From Rhodobacteraceae bacterium Alg231-30 (GTDB taxonomy: Bacteria; Pseudomonadota; Alphaproteobacteria; Rhodobacterales; Rhodobacteraceae), in contig FREU01000001.1 in the NCBI GenBank assembly GCA_900143615.1, positions 644,767-708,766 of the forward strand: a DNA stretch of 64,000 nucleotides, read 5' to 3'. The position numbers and the translations under genes were made by a program. Under the pieces are notes generated by a model. The model ran no database searches, was not told the origin of the DNA, and worked only from the letters and a program-made list of their open reading frames with translations. This document shows, one piece after another, positions 1 through 8,248 of this stretch. Within the stretch, counting starts at the first letter, position 1. The number at the start of each line of letters is the position of its first letter.

Positions 1-168
1 GCGATTGCCCCGCCATGTGCCAGTAAAGCCCAGCATGCCGCGGACTTCGTTGATGCAGACTGCATCTTCCAAAAAGGTTTCGGCGGCCCATTTGGCGCGA
101 TAGGGATCGCCCGGCAACAGAACGGTTTCAGCGATATCGCCAGGTTTGGCGCCAATATGAACGGTCAT
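1..168 (-). CDS. deoD: Purine-nucleoside phosphorylase DeoD, 3' part outside window
   Basis: Only the first 56 codons are present; the gene runs off the left edge. The N-terminus reads [20 protein letters not shown] and continues with [16 protein letters not shown] and [13 protein letters not shown], which are the signature opening segments of hexameric DeoD phosphorylases. The family cleaves purine (deoxy)ribonucleosides with phosphate in the cytosol. The ATG is preceded by GAGGG at suitable spacing. It follows acyP on the same strand with a gap of about 77 bp, so the two may be co-transcribed. A BMP-type importer that may bring in nucleosides lies 10 kb away, which is suggestive only. Confidence 0.9.
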   Translation of the reverse strand, partial: MTVHIGAKPGDIAETVLLPGDPYRAKWAAETFLEDAVCINEVRGMLGFTGTWRGNR

Positions 169-245
169 GGATGATCCCTCGGACTAGGTAAAGTGAATGG
201 TGAGTGGCACATGCGCTTGTTGGGCGCTGGTTTCAAGGAAGCCAG

Positions 246-524
246 CTATCTTGAAATGGAAAAATCAGCAAATTCTGATGGCGTGGCTTTGTAGGACTGT
301 ACGTCGCGCACGGAGGCTGCTGCTGGGCCGGACCATAAATCGGTCAACATTTGATCCACATCGCGCGCGTCACCTTGCAAATGCGTTGTTACCGACCCGC
401 TTGCATCATTGCGTACCCAACCGGTTAAGCCCAACTTGCGGGCGCGGCTGCGTGTCCACGTGCGAAAGGCCACGCCTTGGACGTGGCCGGTTACTTTGGC
501 TTCAATGGTTTTTGTCTGGGACAT
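246..524 (-). CDS. acyP: Acylphosphatase
   Basis: A 92-residue protein of typical acylphosphatase length. The segment VTGHVQGVAFRTWTRSRARK carries the family's GxVQGVxFR phosphate-binding loop with the catalytic arginine, and GLTGWVRNDASGSV carries the GWVxN..GxV element with the catalytic asparagine. The family hydrolyses the carboxyl-phosphate bond of acyl phosphates in the cytosol. I chose the internal ATG at 524 because it is preceded by AAGGGTG and the protein begins normally there; an upstream in-frame start at 575 would add 17 unlike residues. It is upstream of deoD on the same strand. Confidence 0.9.
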   Translation of the reverse strand: MSQTKTIEAKVTGHVQGVAFRTWTRSRARKLGLTGWVRNDASGSVTTHLQGDARDVDQMLTDLWSGPAAASVRDVQSYKATPSEFADFSISR

Positions 525-612
525 GGCGGCACCCTTGTGTGTAACAAGTGTGCCGCAGTGCCCGAGTCGGTGCAAGAAGGCGATGAAGTCAGCTTAAAGC
601 TGCAGGAACGTG

Positions 613-933
613 CTAGATTTCCATTTGATCAGGCGCAATTCCAGCGGCAAGGGCTTCGTCAAACCATTTGGGTTTGCGGCCTTTGCCGGTCCAGGTTTTG
701 GTCTTATCATCAGGGTGCGCGTATTTCGGAACGCCTTTCATCAGGCCTCCCTTGCGTTTGCCGCCAGCCTGCTGTGCTGCCAATTCATCAAAAGAGAAGC
801 CGTATTTCTCGGCGGCTTCTGCCACTGCTTTTAAGGCATCGTGCTTGCGCTGTGCCTCAACTTTTTCAAGTTGGATGTCGATTTCGGCCTTGAGTTCAAG
901 GAGTTCGTCGCGCGTCATTCCGTCCAGTTTCAT
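613..933 (-). CDS. hvrA: H-NS family nucleoid protein, HvrA-like
   Basis: A 106-residue protein built like alphaproteobacterial H-NS homologues of the HvrA type. Residues 6-45 form a charged helical oligomerisation segment. A basic linker (GGKRKGG) follows, and then the DNA-binding core KYAHPDDKTKTWTGKGRKPK, which matches the H-NS C-terminal pattern of YxHP..TWtGkGRkPkW. Known members bind AT-rich or curved DNA and modulate transcription, including photosynthesis genes in Rhodobacter; the targets here are unknown. The upstream region (934-1016) is AT-rich and holds a perfect TTGACA. The gene stands alone between acyP and ecm. Confidence 0.88.
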   Translation of the reverse strand: MKLDGMTRDELLELKAEIDIQLEKVEAQRKHDALKAVAEAAEKYGFSFDELAAQQAGGKRKGGLMKGVPKYAHPDDKTKTWTGKGRKPKWFDEALAAGIAPDQMEI

Positions 934-1010
934 ACTGATGACCTACCATTAAAATAAACTGATTTGAATATATCGCAGAAAGAGAAAGGAAAAGACAAGA
1001 GTTCAATTTG

Positions 1011-1039
1011 TGTCAAATCCGTCCAAAATTGGGCGGATT
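1011..1039 (-). promoter_or_regulatory. Candidate hvrA promoter element and ecm-end stem-loop
   Basis: On the minus strand a perfect TTGACA (1016-1011) lies 78 bp before hvrA; the -10 is not clear at 17 bp spacing, so only the -35 is solid. An imperfect stem-loop with arms AATCCGTCC / GGGCGGATT and loop AAAATT covers 1016-1039, directly adjoining it, about 70 bp past the ecm stop. It lacks a T-run on the minus strand, so it may be a weak terminator or an operator. Confidence 0.35.
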
Positions 1040-1108
1040 ACTCAATTTTTTGGGCAATTCACATCGCAATTAGTCAGCGTGCCATTTTAAATTGAAGATG
1101 CGGCATAA

Positions 1109-3088
1109 CTACTCTGCTGCTACTTGTTCCCTATCAGCTAAGAATACTATGTCTTTCATAATTGTATTCAGTTCGAAATCTTTTGGGGTATAGACGCGGG
1201 CGACACCCATGGCGCGAAGGTGTTCGGCGTCATCGTCAGGAATAATGCCGCCAACGATCACCGGTGTGTCGCCAAGTCCGGCTTGGCGCATCTGCGTGAT
1301 TAGGTCCTGCACCAAAGGAATGTGGCTGCCAGACAGGATCGATAGTCCGACAACATGTGCCTGGTCTTCCAGTGCTTTGGCGACAATCTCGTCGGGCGTC
1401 AAACGGATGCCTTCATATGTAATGTCCATGCCACAGTCGCGCGCGCGAAATGCGATTTGCTCCGCGCCGTTTGAGTGGCCGTCCAAACCCGGTTTGCCAA
1501 TGATGAATTTGAGACGACGTCCCAAACGGTCCGAAACCGCATCAACAGCTTCGCGGATTTCCTCAAGGCCTTCTGTCTTATTGGATGGGGCGCCGGAAAC
1601 ACCGGTTGGCCCGCGATATTCGCCATGCACAGCGCGCATTTGCGCGGCCCATTCACCTGTGGTGACGCCAGCTTTGGCGGCGGCGATAGATGCGGGCATG
1701 ACGTTGTCACCGTTGGCTGCCGCAGCTCTTAGATCAGCCAGTGCTTTTTCAACCGCCGTTGTGTCGCGGCTTTCACGCCACTGGGCAAGAGCGTCGATCT
1801 GGTCTTGCTCGACTGCGGGATCAACAACCATGATTCCGCCGTCACCGGTCATAAGGGGGGATGCTTCGCCTTGTTGGTACTTGTTCACGCCCACAACGAC
1901 GGTTTCACCAGCTTCGATGCGGTTTAAGCGTTCGGCATTTGAATCCACGAGGCGTGACTTCATATAGTCGATGGCCCCGATGGCCCCGCCCATGCTGTCG
2001 AGATTGGCCAATTCATGACGTGCGCCGTCTTTGAGCGCTTCGACCTTGCGATCCACCGCAGGGTTGCCGTCAAACAGGTCGTCAAATTCCAACAGGTCTG
2101 TTTCATAGGCCATGATCTGCTGCATGCGCATCGACCATTGCTGATCCCAGGGACGCGGTAGGCCAAGGGCTTCGTTCCATGCTGGCAATTGCACAGCGCG
2201 GGCGCGGGCCTTTTTGGATAAGGTGACAGCCAGCATTTCAATCAAAATACGGTAGACGTTGTTTTCCGGTTGCTGCTCGGTCAGGCCCAAGCTGTTGACC
2301 TGGACCCCGTAACGGAAGCGGCGGAATTTTGGATCTTGAACGCCGTAGCGGTTTTCAAGGATCTCATCCCATAGATCGACAAAGGCGCGCATCTTGCACA
2401 TCTCGGTGACAAAGCGGATGCCGGCGTTTACGAAAAATGAAATACGACCTGCCAGGGCGGGGAAATCTTCGGCTGGAACGCGAGGCTTAAGTGCGTCCAA
2501 AACGGCGATTGCAGTGGCTAGAGCAAAGGCCAGCTCCTGTTCCGGCGTCGCGCCTGCCTCTTGCAGGTGATAGGAACAGACGTTCATCGGGTTCCATTTG
2601 GGCACGTTGGTGTAGCAGTATTCTGCGACATCCGCGATCATCTTGAGCGATGGCTCGGGCGGACAGATGTAAGTGCCGCGTGACAGATATTCTTTGATCA
2701 AGTCGTTTTGCACGGTGCCTTGTAGTTTTGAGACATCTGCACCCTGTTCTTCGGCCACCGCTATATAAAGAGAGAGCAACCAAGGCGCGGTCGCATTGAT
2801 CGTCATTGAGGTGTTCATCTGCTCCAATGGGATCTGGTCAAACAAAGCGCGCATGTCGCCCAGGTGACACACAGGCACGCCAACTTTGCCAACTTCGCCG
2901 CGCGACAGGATGTGATCGCTGTCATATCCGGTTTGGGTCGGCAGATCGAAAGCCACCGACAGGCCGGTTTGGCCTTTGGCAAGGTTGGATTTGTAAAGCG
3001 CGTTGGACGCGCTGGCGGTCGAGTGGCCGGCATAGGTGCGGATCAGCCACGGACGGTCAGGCTGGCGTTCTTTCTGCGGTTGCGACAT
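1109..3088 (-). CDS. ecm: Ethylmalonyl-CoA mutase (B12-dependent)
   Basis: A 659-residue protein of the methylmalonyl-CoA mutase superfamily in the single-chain ethylmalonyl-CoA mutase arrangement: a TIM-barrel substrate domain opening with RTYAGHSTASASNALYKSN, then a C-terminal cobalamin domain. The cobalamin motif DGHSNG (536-541) provides the axial histidine, with SILSGSH and VGGIIP downstream. Ecm converts (2R)-ethylmalonyl-CoA to methylsuccinyl-CoA in the ethylmalonyl-CoA pathway of acetate and C2 assimilation. It is divergent from the acyltransferase and ccr block, which supports the pathway call over a plain methylmalonyl-CoA mutase. The ATG has GGAGG five bases upstream. Confidence 0.93.
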   Translation of the reverse strand: MSQPQKERQPDRPWLIRTYAGHSTASASNALYKSNLAKGQTGLSVAFDLPTQTGYDSDHILSRGEVGKVGVPVCHLGDMRALFDQIPLEQMNTSMTINATAPWLLSLYIAVAEEQGADVSKLQGTVQNDLIKEYLSRGTYICPPEPSLKMIADVAEYCYTNVPKWNPMNVCSYHLQEAGATPEQELAFALATAIAVLDALKPRVPAEDFPALAGRISFFVNAGIRFVTEMCKMRAFVDLWDEILENRYGVQDPKFRRFRYGVQVNSLGLTEQQPENNVYRILIEMLAVTLSKKARARAVQLPAWNEALGLPRPWDQQWSMRMQQIMAYETDLLEFDDLFDGNPAVDRKVEALKDGARHELANLDSMGGAIGAIDYMKSRLVDSNAERLNRIEAGETVVVGVNKYQQGEASPLMTGDGGIMVVDPAVEQDQIDALAQWRESRDTTAVEKALADLRAAAANGDNVMPASIAAAKAGVTTGEWAAQMRAVHGEYRGPTGVSGAPSNKTEGLEEIREAVDAVSDRLGRRLKFIIGKPGLDGHSNGAEQIAFRARDCGMDITYEGIRLTPDEIVAKALEDQAHVVGLSILSGSHIPLVQDLITQMRQAGLGDTPVIVGGIIPDDDAEHLRAMGVARVYTPKDFELNTIMKDIVFLADREQVAAE

Positions 3089-3317
3089 GTGACCTCCACG
3101 TGAATCATCTTGGGTAATAATGTTTCACCAGACCGTATCTAGACGAAAGATCATGTGCAAGAGAATTCGCTGCGTTGCGGCGAAAAGCGACGCCACGTGA
3201 AAAAAGGGCGCAGATGTGGTCGTGTTTTTGCCGATTGGGTCGATTTGGTGCGCTGGGTTGGGAATTGCCATATTTTTTACGGTTTACCTGCTGGGCGTGG
3301 CTTGTAAGAGTCCCTTA
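3089..3317. promoter_or_regulatory. Divergent promoter region between ecm and the acyltransferase
   Basis: This stretch separates two divergent genes. The nonamer CCACGTGAA occurs twice in the same orientation, at 3096-3104 (overlapping the ecm leader) and 3193-3201. Between them is a short inverted pair TTCGC / GCGAA. No confident -35/-10 pair was identified. An upstream GTG at 3216 would put the last 102 bases of this region inside the acyltransferase reading frame. Confidence 0.35.
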
Positions 3318-4676
3318 ATGAACGCGACTGTTGAACTTCCTGTTTGGTTATTCATTCTGATTATGCTGTTTGCAGTGGTGACTGCGGCCAGCCATTTTTT
3401 GTTTCCATCCGTGCGCTGGTTTTTTCGTCGCCGCATGGAAAAAGCGGTCACGCAGCTGAATACCAAACTGCAACGACCAATTGAGCCATTCCGGCTGGCG
3501 CGGCGCTATGACATGATCCAGCGCCTGATATATCAGCCAGATGTGGCGCAGGCGGTATCGGACCATGCGGCAGAAAAAGGCATCCCCGAAAACGTGGCGT
3601 TTGAGCAGGCCAAACGATATGCGCGTGAGATTGTTCCGTCGTTTTCGGCCTCGATGTATTTTGGCTTTGCTATCCGGTTAACCCGGTTTGTCAGCACGTC
3701 GCTCTATCGCGTGCGTTTGGGTTATTTTGACGAAAAGGCGCTGAATCAGATCGATAAAGATGCCGCTGTGGTCTTTGTGATGAACCACCGCAGTAACATG
3801 GATTATATGTTGGTGACCTATTTGGCCGCAGAGCGTTCAGCGTTGGCATATGCGGTGGGGGAATGGGCGCGGGTTTGGCCGCTGAGCCGGTTGATCCGTG
3901 CTATGGGCGCCTATTTTATTCGCCGTAAATCGCAAAATGCCCTGTATCGCAAGGTATTGGCGGCTTATGTGCGGCTGGCCACGCAGGGCGGTGTCACGCA
4001 GGCGATGTTCCCCGAGGGGCGGCTTAGTCTGGATGGGGCACCTCAGGACCCAAAGCGAGGCCTGCTTAAGTACATTACAGATGGCGCGGATCCGGAAGGG
4101 CGTGACGTGGTCTTTGTGCCGGTTGCACTAAACTATGACCGAGTTCTGGAAGATCGTATTTTACTGGAGGCGTTGTCGCGGGGCGGGCGCGGGTTTCGCG
4201 CGCGGTTGGGCGTTGTTTCCAAATTCTTTCTGAAACATTTTTGGCTCAGGCTGCGCGGCAAGTATCACAAGTTCGGCTATGCGGCGGTCAGCTTTGGGCA
4301 TCCGTTGTCTTTGAGTACGTTTCTGCAGCATCCGCATGAGGAAGTGTCTGATGCGCTTGCCAACGAATTGATGGGGCGGATCAATGATGTTGTTCCGGTG
4401 TTGCCAGTGCCCATGGTGGCCGCGATTATTCAAGACGCTGATGAGGCCATGAGCCGTGCCGCAATCGAAGCGGCATATGCGACGTGGGTGATGAAATTAG
4501 ATCAGGCGCATGTACATTTGCCGCGCGATGATCTGAGCTATGCGGTTGAGACAGGGCTGCGTGCGTTGGAAGAACGCAACATTATTCTGAAAGACGGCGG
4601 GTGTTATCACGCAAACCCAGAGGAGGCGGATACATTGGCGTTTTATGCCAACTCGATCCGGCACCTTCTGAAATGA
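3318..4676 (+). CDS. PlsB-like 1-acyl/glycerol-phosphate acyltransferase
   Basis: A 452-residue membrane-associated acyltransferase. Residues 8-27 form a transmembrane segment. The catalytic HX4D motif is NHRSNMD (H157, D162); AYFIRRK (199-204) fits acyltransferase block II and FPEGR (231-235) is the block III phosphate-binding motif. The family esterifies glycerol-phosphate or lysophosphatidate, but the roughly 200-residue C-terminal part differs from PlsC and resembles PlsB-type organisation, so the substrate is uncertain. I chose ATG 3318 (AAGAG upstream; protein starts MNATVELPVW); a GTG at 3216 would add 34 hydrophobic residues. It lies between ecm and ccr. Confidence 0.75.
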   Translation: MNATVELPVWLFILIMLFAVVTAASHFLFPSVRWFFRRRMEKAVTQLNTKLQRPIEPFRLARRYDMIQRLIYQPDVAQAVSDHAAEKGIPENVAFEQAKRYAREIVPSFSASMYFGFAIRLTRFVSTSLYRVRLGYFDEKALNQIDKDAAVVFVMNHRSNMDYMLVTYLAAERSALAYAVGEWARVWPLSRLIRAMGAYFIRRKSQNALYRKVLAAYVRLATQGGVTQAMFPEGRLSLDGAPQDPKRGLLKYITDGADPEGRDVVFVPVALNYDRVLEDRILLEALSRGGRGFRARLGVVSKFFLKHFWLRLRGKYHKFGYAAVSFGHPLSLSTFLQHPHEEVSDALANELMGRINDVVPVLPVPMVAAIIQDADEAMSRAAIEAAYATWVMKLDQAHVHLPRDDLSYAVETGLRALEERNIILKDGGCYHANPEEADTLAFYANSIRHLLK

Positions 4677-4838
4677 CATGAGATATTTTGCAGCTGCAGC
4701 ACGTTTTTCTGCACTTGCTGGGTCATAAAATTACAAAATTGCATCAATTGAGGTTGCTTTGTTGCTTTGCCGTCGATATTCCAGTCTTAGGGAACGCGAT
4801 TCTGCATCGCGGCAATTGATTGGGAAGTGGAGGCACAC

Positions 4839-6125
4839 ATGGCTCTGGATACGGAATGCGGCATTGCGCCTTATGAGGCGCCACAAAAAGATCTTTATGA
4901 ACTCGGGGAAATGCCCCCTTTGGGTTATGTCCCGAAAAAGATGTATTCATGGGCGATCCGTCGCGAACGCCATGGCGAGCCGGACAAGTCTTTTCAAGTT
5001 GAGGTCGTAGATACGTGGCAGGTTGATAGCCATGAAGTTCTGGTTTTGGTGATGGCTGCGGGCGTGAATTATAACGGTGTTTGGGCGGGCCTTGGCCAAC
5101 CGATTAGCCCGTTTGATGTTCACAAACAGGACTTCCATATTGCGGGCTCTGATGCGTCGGGCATCGTTTGGGCCGTGGGCGACAAAGTGAAGAACTGGAA
5201 AGTCGGCGACGAAGTTGTCATTCACTGTAACCAAGACGACGGTGATGATGAGGAATGTAATGGCGGCGATCCGATGTTCTCGCCTACACAGCGCATTTGG
5301 GGCTATGAGACTGGGGATGGTTCGTTTTCGCAGTTCACCCGCGTCCAAGCGCAACAGTTGATGCCGCGTCCCAAGCACCTGACTTGGGAAGAGAGCGCCT
5401 GTTACACGCTGACACTGGCAACTGCGTATCGGATGTTGTTTGGTCACCATCCACACGAGTTGAAACCCGGTCAGAATGTTCTGGTTTGGGGCGCGTCAGG
5501 TGGTTTGGGATCATATGCGATCCAGCTTGCTAACACTGCAGGGGCCAATGCCATTGGTGTGATTTCGGACGAGAGCAAACGCCAGTTTGTGCTGGATCAG
5601 GGCGCCAAGGGTGTGATCAATCGCAAGGACTTTAAATGCTGGGGTCAATTGCCGATCGTGAACAGCCCCGAGTATAACGAGTGGCTGAAAGAAGCGCGTA
5701 AATTTGGCAAGGCGATCTGGGATATCACCGGCAAAGGCGTAAGCGTTGACATGGTGTTTGAACACCCGGGCGAGGCGACTTTCCCAGTGTCGACACTGGT
5801 TGTGAAAAAAGGCGGCATGGTTGTGATCTGTGCGGGCACCAGCGGTTTTAACACAACGTTTGATGTTCGCTACATGTGGATGCATCAGAAGCGTTTGCAA
5901 GGCTCACACTTTGCTAACCTTAAACAGGCTGCGTCTGCGAACCGTTTGATGGTTGAGCGTCGACTGGATCCTTGTATGTCGGAAGTGTTTGCATGGGATG
6001 AAATTCCCGAAGCGCACATGAAGATGCTGCGCAACGAGCATAAGCCAGGCAATATGGCAGTGCTGGTGCAGGCGCCCAAGACGGGCCTGCGCACATTGGA
6101 AGACGTTTTAGAAGCTGGCCGCTAA
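4839..6125 (+). CDS. ccr: Crotonyl-CoA carboxylase/reductase
   Basis: A 428-residue medium-chain dehydrogenase/reductase protein that reads as crotonyl-CoA carboxylase/reductase almost throughout: MALDTECGIAPYEAP at the start, VIHCNQDDGDDEECNGGDPM around 127-146, the NADPH-binding WGASGGLG at 217-224, and a C-terminus RTLEDVLEAGR. The enzyme reductively carboxylates crotonyl-CoA to (2S)-ethylmalonyl-CoA with NADPH and CO2 and is the defining step of the ethylmalonyl-CoA pathway. GGAGG sits five bases before ATG 4839; a GTG four codons earlier is less likely. A strong terminator follows. Confidence 0.96.
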   Translation: MALDTECGIAPYEAPQKDLYELGEMPPLGYVPKKMYSWAIRRERHGEPDKSFQVEVVDTWQVDSHEVLVLVMAAGVNYNGVWAGLGQPISPFDVHKQDFHIAGSDASGIVWAVGDKVKNWKVGDEVVIHCNQDDGDDEECNGGDPMFSPTQRIWGYETGDGSFSQFTRVQAQQLMPRPKHLTWEESACYTLTLATAYRMLFGHHPHELKPGQNVLVWGASGGLGSYAIQLANTAGANAIGVISDESKRQFVLDQGAKGVINRKDFKCWGQLPIVNSPEYNEWLKEARKFGKAIWDITGKGVSVDMVFEHPGEATFPVSTLVVKKGGMVVICAGTSGFNTTFDVRYMWMHQKRLQGSHFANLKQAASANRLMVERRLDPCMSEVFAWDEIPEAHMKMLRNEHKPGNMAVLVQAPKTGLRTLEDVLEAGR

Positions 6126-6168
6126 AGCGAAACGCTCTGGTTGAGTGAAATTCGATCCCTCGAATTAG

Positions 6169-6209
6169 AATCCCCCCTGCTTCAAAAAAATTGAGGCAGG
6201 GGGGATTTT
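6169..6209 (+). terminator. Rho-independent terminator after ccr
   Basis: A 17-bp stem with one G-U pair: arms at 6169-6185 and 6191-6207 built around a CCCCCC/GGGGGG core, an AAAAA loop, and a short T-run. It begins 44 bases after the ccr stop. The A-rich 5' side would also let it work on the opposite strand. Confidence 0.85.
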
Positions 6210-6356
6210 GCGTAATATTGCTCAAACGTGACAAGTTTTTAGCGGTTTAGCTGTCGTCCGTCTTGGTTTCGTGTATGTGGTCGTCCCGAAGGTCGCTTGT
6301 GGCCGCTCGTTCTAAACCGAAGCTGTTCGCGGATGTGAGTAGCGTGAAAGTTGAGT

Positions 6357-6557
6357 ATGAAAAACGCTTGGATATTAGACGTTCTGACAGATTTACAAAC
6401 ATTTGCGCGGGCAAATGGTCTTGTGAGCTTGGCCAACCAACTGGATACGACAAAACATGTGGCTGCGGGTGAACTCGTCGGGCAACTAGGTGGTGCCCAA
6501 ACGCCGTGTGATGAGGCCACAAGTGGCCTATTGCGCGGGACAGGTTCTGGATCTTGA
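6357..6557 (+). CDS. Small hypothetical protein (66 aa)
   Basis: Starts MKNAWILDVLTDLQTFARAN and continues GLVSLANQLDTTKHVAAGEL. The opening has a regular amphipathic helical pattern and resembles small uncharacterised proteins I recall from other Rhodobacteraceae, so I regard it as a real gene, but no function can be given. The last 20 residues are Gly/Thr-rich and probably disordered. The ATG has GAAAG about six bases upstream; a TTG two codons earlier is possible. It lies between the ccr terminator and a helicase gene on the same strand. Confidence 0.5.
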   Translation: MKNAWILDVLTDLQTFARANGLVSLANQLDTTKHVAAGELVGQLGGAQTPCDEATSGLLRGTGSGS

Positions 6558-6691
6558 ACTCTGGTCATCTCGGCTAAGCGTACTTCCGAAGGCGGACGCT
6601 AAGGTACAAGAGTAGAGCGATGTTTCGAGATTTTGTATCTGGGCGTGCATGGCATCTGGTGCCTTACGCACGCAGGCGATAGGGTCGCGCC

Positions 6692-8224
6692 ATGAACACA
6701 CCTGCGATTACTTTTAGCCACGATCAGGCTGCAGCCTTTGACACGATTTCCGAGCTATTGCGCGGTGTTGGGGTCAATCTTGATGACACACTTTTGACAC
6801 CGCAAAGTGATGGCAAACAGGTGGTGGCGGCGGTCACCGGCAAGGCTGGATCAGGGAAAACACTGCTGTTGGCAGAGCTGGTCAAGACGTTGGAGGAGGC
6901 CGGAGTCGACATTGTCTCCGGTGACTATGAGGGCAAAAAGCGTAAAGATCGTCGCACGTTGGCGGTGTTGGCGCCGACCAACAAAGCGGCGAGCGTTTTG
7001 CGTATGCGCGGGGTGCCTGCGACGACGATCCACCGGATTATTTATACACCAGTCTATGATCCTGAGTATGAAAAGATTGCCGAGTGGCTGGCCGATAATG
7101 GCGAGCGGCCCCAAATCGAGGGCCTGACTGACGAGGCTCTGGATCGCGCGGCTGAATTTTTTAAGCTGCATAAATCTGTGCCGGGAGCATTGGCCGCTGC
7201 GGGGCTGCGCGGGTCGGATTTCATCACCGGATGGAAGCGGCGCGATGATCCACTTGATATCGGGTTTGTCGATGAAAGCTCGATGCTGGATGACAAGCAG
7301 TTTGAGGATCTGAAGGAGATCTTCTCGACCCTCGTGTTGTTTGGCGATCCCGCTCAGTTGGCGCCGGTAAACCAGTCCGGCACGATGGTGTTTGATAAGT
7401 TGCCAGAGCCGTCCGTGTTGGCACTTGAGCGGATACACCGTCAGGATGCCGATAATCCGATCTTGGATTTGGCGCATGCTTTGGCTGACCCTCAGCTGGA
7501 ATTCCAAGACTTTGAACGCATGGTCGAAGAGGCCGCTCGTAAAGACGATCGCGTTGTCATGGCGCAGCGGGTGGAAGTGGATTTGATGGCGCGCTCGCCC
7601 GTTTTGGTGTGGCGCAACGCAACCCGCATCCGTCTGATCAATGCGTTTCGCGCAGTGCATGGCGCGCCGGAAGACGAGTTGATGGAAGGCGAACCGCTAA
7701 TCTGCGATGGGATCGAGTTGCCGATTAAGCACCGCAAAAAGCGGCTGGATCTTGAGGCGCGTGGACTGATCAAGGGTGCGCAAGTGATCTATCTTGGACC
7801 CGGCCGCAAACCTGGATTTTCGCGATTGCATGTAATGGGTGCAGAAGATCCGCGTGTGTCTGCCGCCTCGATTGTGAAAATTGAGAAGCCGGATGAAGAA
7901 GAGCCGTTCATTCCTTTTGCCGCGCGAATGGGGGCGACGTTTTTGCATGGCGCAGCTGTCACCATTCACAAGGCGCAGGGCTCGCAGTGGGAAAATGTAC
8001 AGGTGTTTGCGCCGGATTTGTTTGTCGCCGCACGTATGGGGCGGGTTGAGGCCGGTCAGCCATTGTGGAAGCGTCTGGCCTATGTGGCGATCACGCGGGC
8101 GAGCGAGCGGCTGCATTGGGTGGTACGCAATCGTTTGGCCAAGCCCACCGGACCATTGGTGATAGATGATTTGCAGGCTGCGCCCGCACCGCTAACGCTT
8201 GAGGTGCAAGACGAGATGTCGTGA
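6692..8224 (+). CDS. RecD/Pif1-like superfamily 1 DNA helicase
   Basis: A 510-residue ATPase with helicase motifs in order: Walker A GKAGSGKT (50-57), APTNKAA, Walker B DESSM, LFGDPAQLAPVN (motif III), and near the C-terminus TIHKAQGSQW and YVAITRASERL (motifs V-VI of the UvrD-like C-terminal fold). This arrangement is that of RecD2/TraA/Pif1-type SF1B 5'-3' helicases. There are no RecB or RecC genes nearby, so it is a stand-alone helicase rather than an exonuclease V subunit. Its role may be recombinational repair or replication-fork processing (inference). AGGG precedes the ATG. It converges on the next gene with 24 bp between. Confidence 0.82.
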   Translation: MNTPAITFSHDQAAAFDTISELLRGVGVNLDDTLLTPQSDGKQVVAAVTGKAGSGKTLLLAELVKTLEEAGVDIVSGDYEGKKRKDRRTLAVLAPTNKAASVLRMRGVPATTIHRIIYTPVYDPEYEKIAEWLADNGERPQIEGLTDEALDRAAEFFKLHKSVPGALAAAGLRGSDFITGWKRRDDPLDIGFVDESSMLDDKQFEDLKEIFSTLVLFGDPAQLAPVNQSGTMVFDKLPEPSVLALERIHRQDADNPILDLAHALADPQLEFQDFERMVEEAARKDDRVVMAQRVEVDLMARSPVLVWRNATRIRLINAFRAVHGAPEDELMEGEPLICDGIELPIKHRKKRLDLEARGLIKGAQVIYLGPGRKPGFSRLHVMGAEDPRVSAASIVKIEKPDEEEPFIPFAARMGATFLHGAAVTIHKAQGSQWENVQVFAPDLFVAARMGRVEAGQPLWKRLAYVAITRASERLHWVVRNRLAKPTGPLVIDDLQAAPAPLTLEVQDEMS

Positions 8225-8248
8225 TTTAGAGCGGTGCGTTTTGCGCAA

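Noticed and set aside
1209-1967. 252-codon open frame on the plus strand, opposite ecm
   Set aside because: Ser/Thr/Arg-rich shadow; ecm is certain on the minus strand.
6243-6319. Inverted repeat CGGTTTAG / CTAAACCG around 6243-6319
   Set aside because: Only 8-bp arms with a 61-base loop in a gap; likely chance.
6620-6682. 20-codon open frame with ATG before the helicase gene
   Set aside because: Too short, no repeated regulatory codons, and no strong ribosome binding site; could be a leader peptide but nothing supports this.
6851-7660. 269-codon open frame on the minus strand, opposite the helicase
   Set aside because: Entirely within a gene with all helicase motifs in the other strand; composition is shadow-like.
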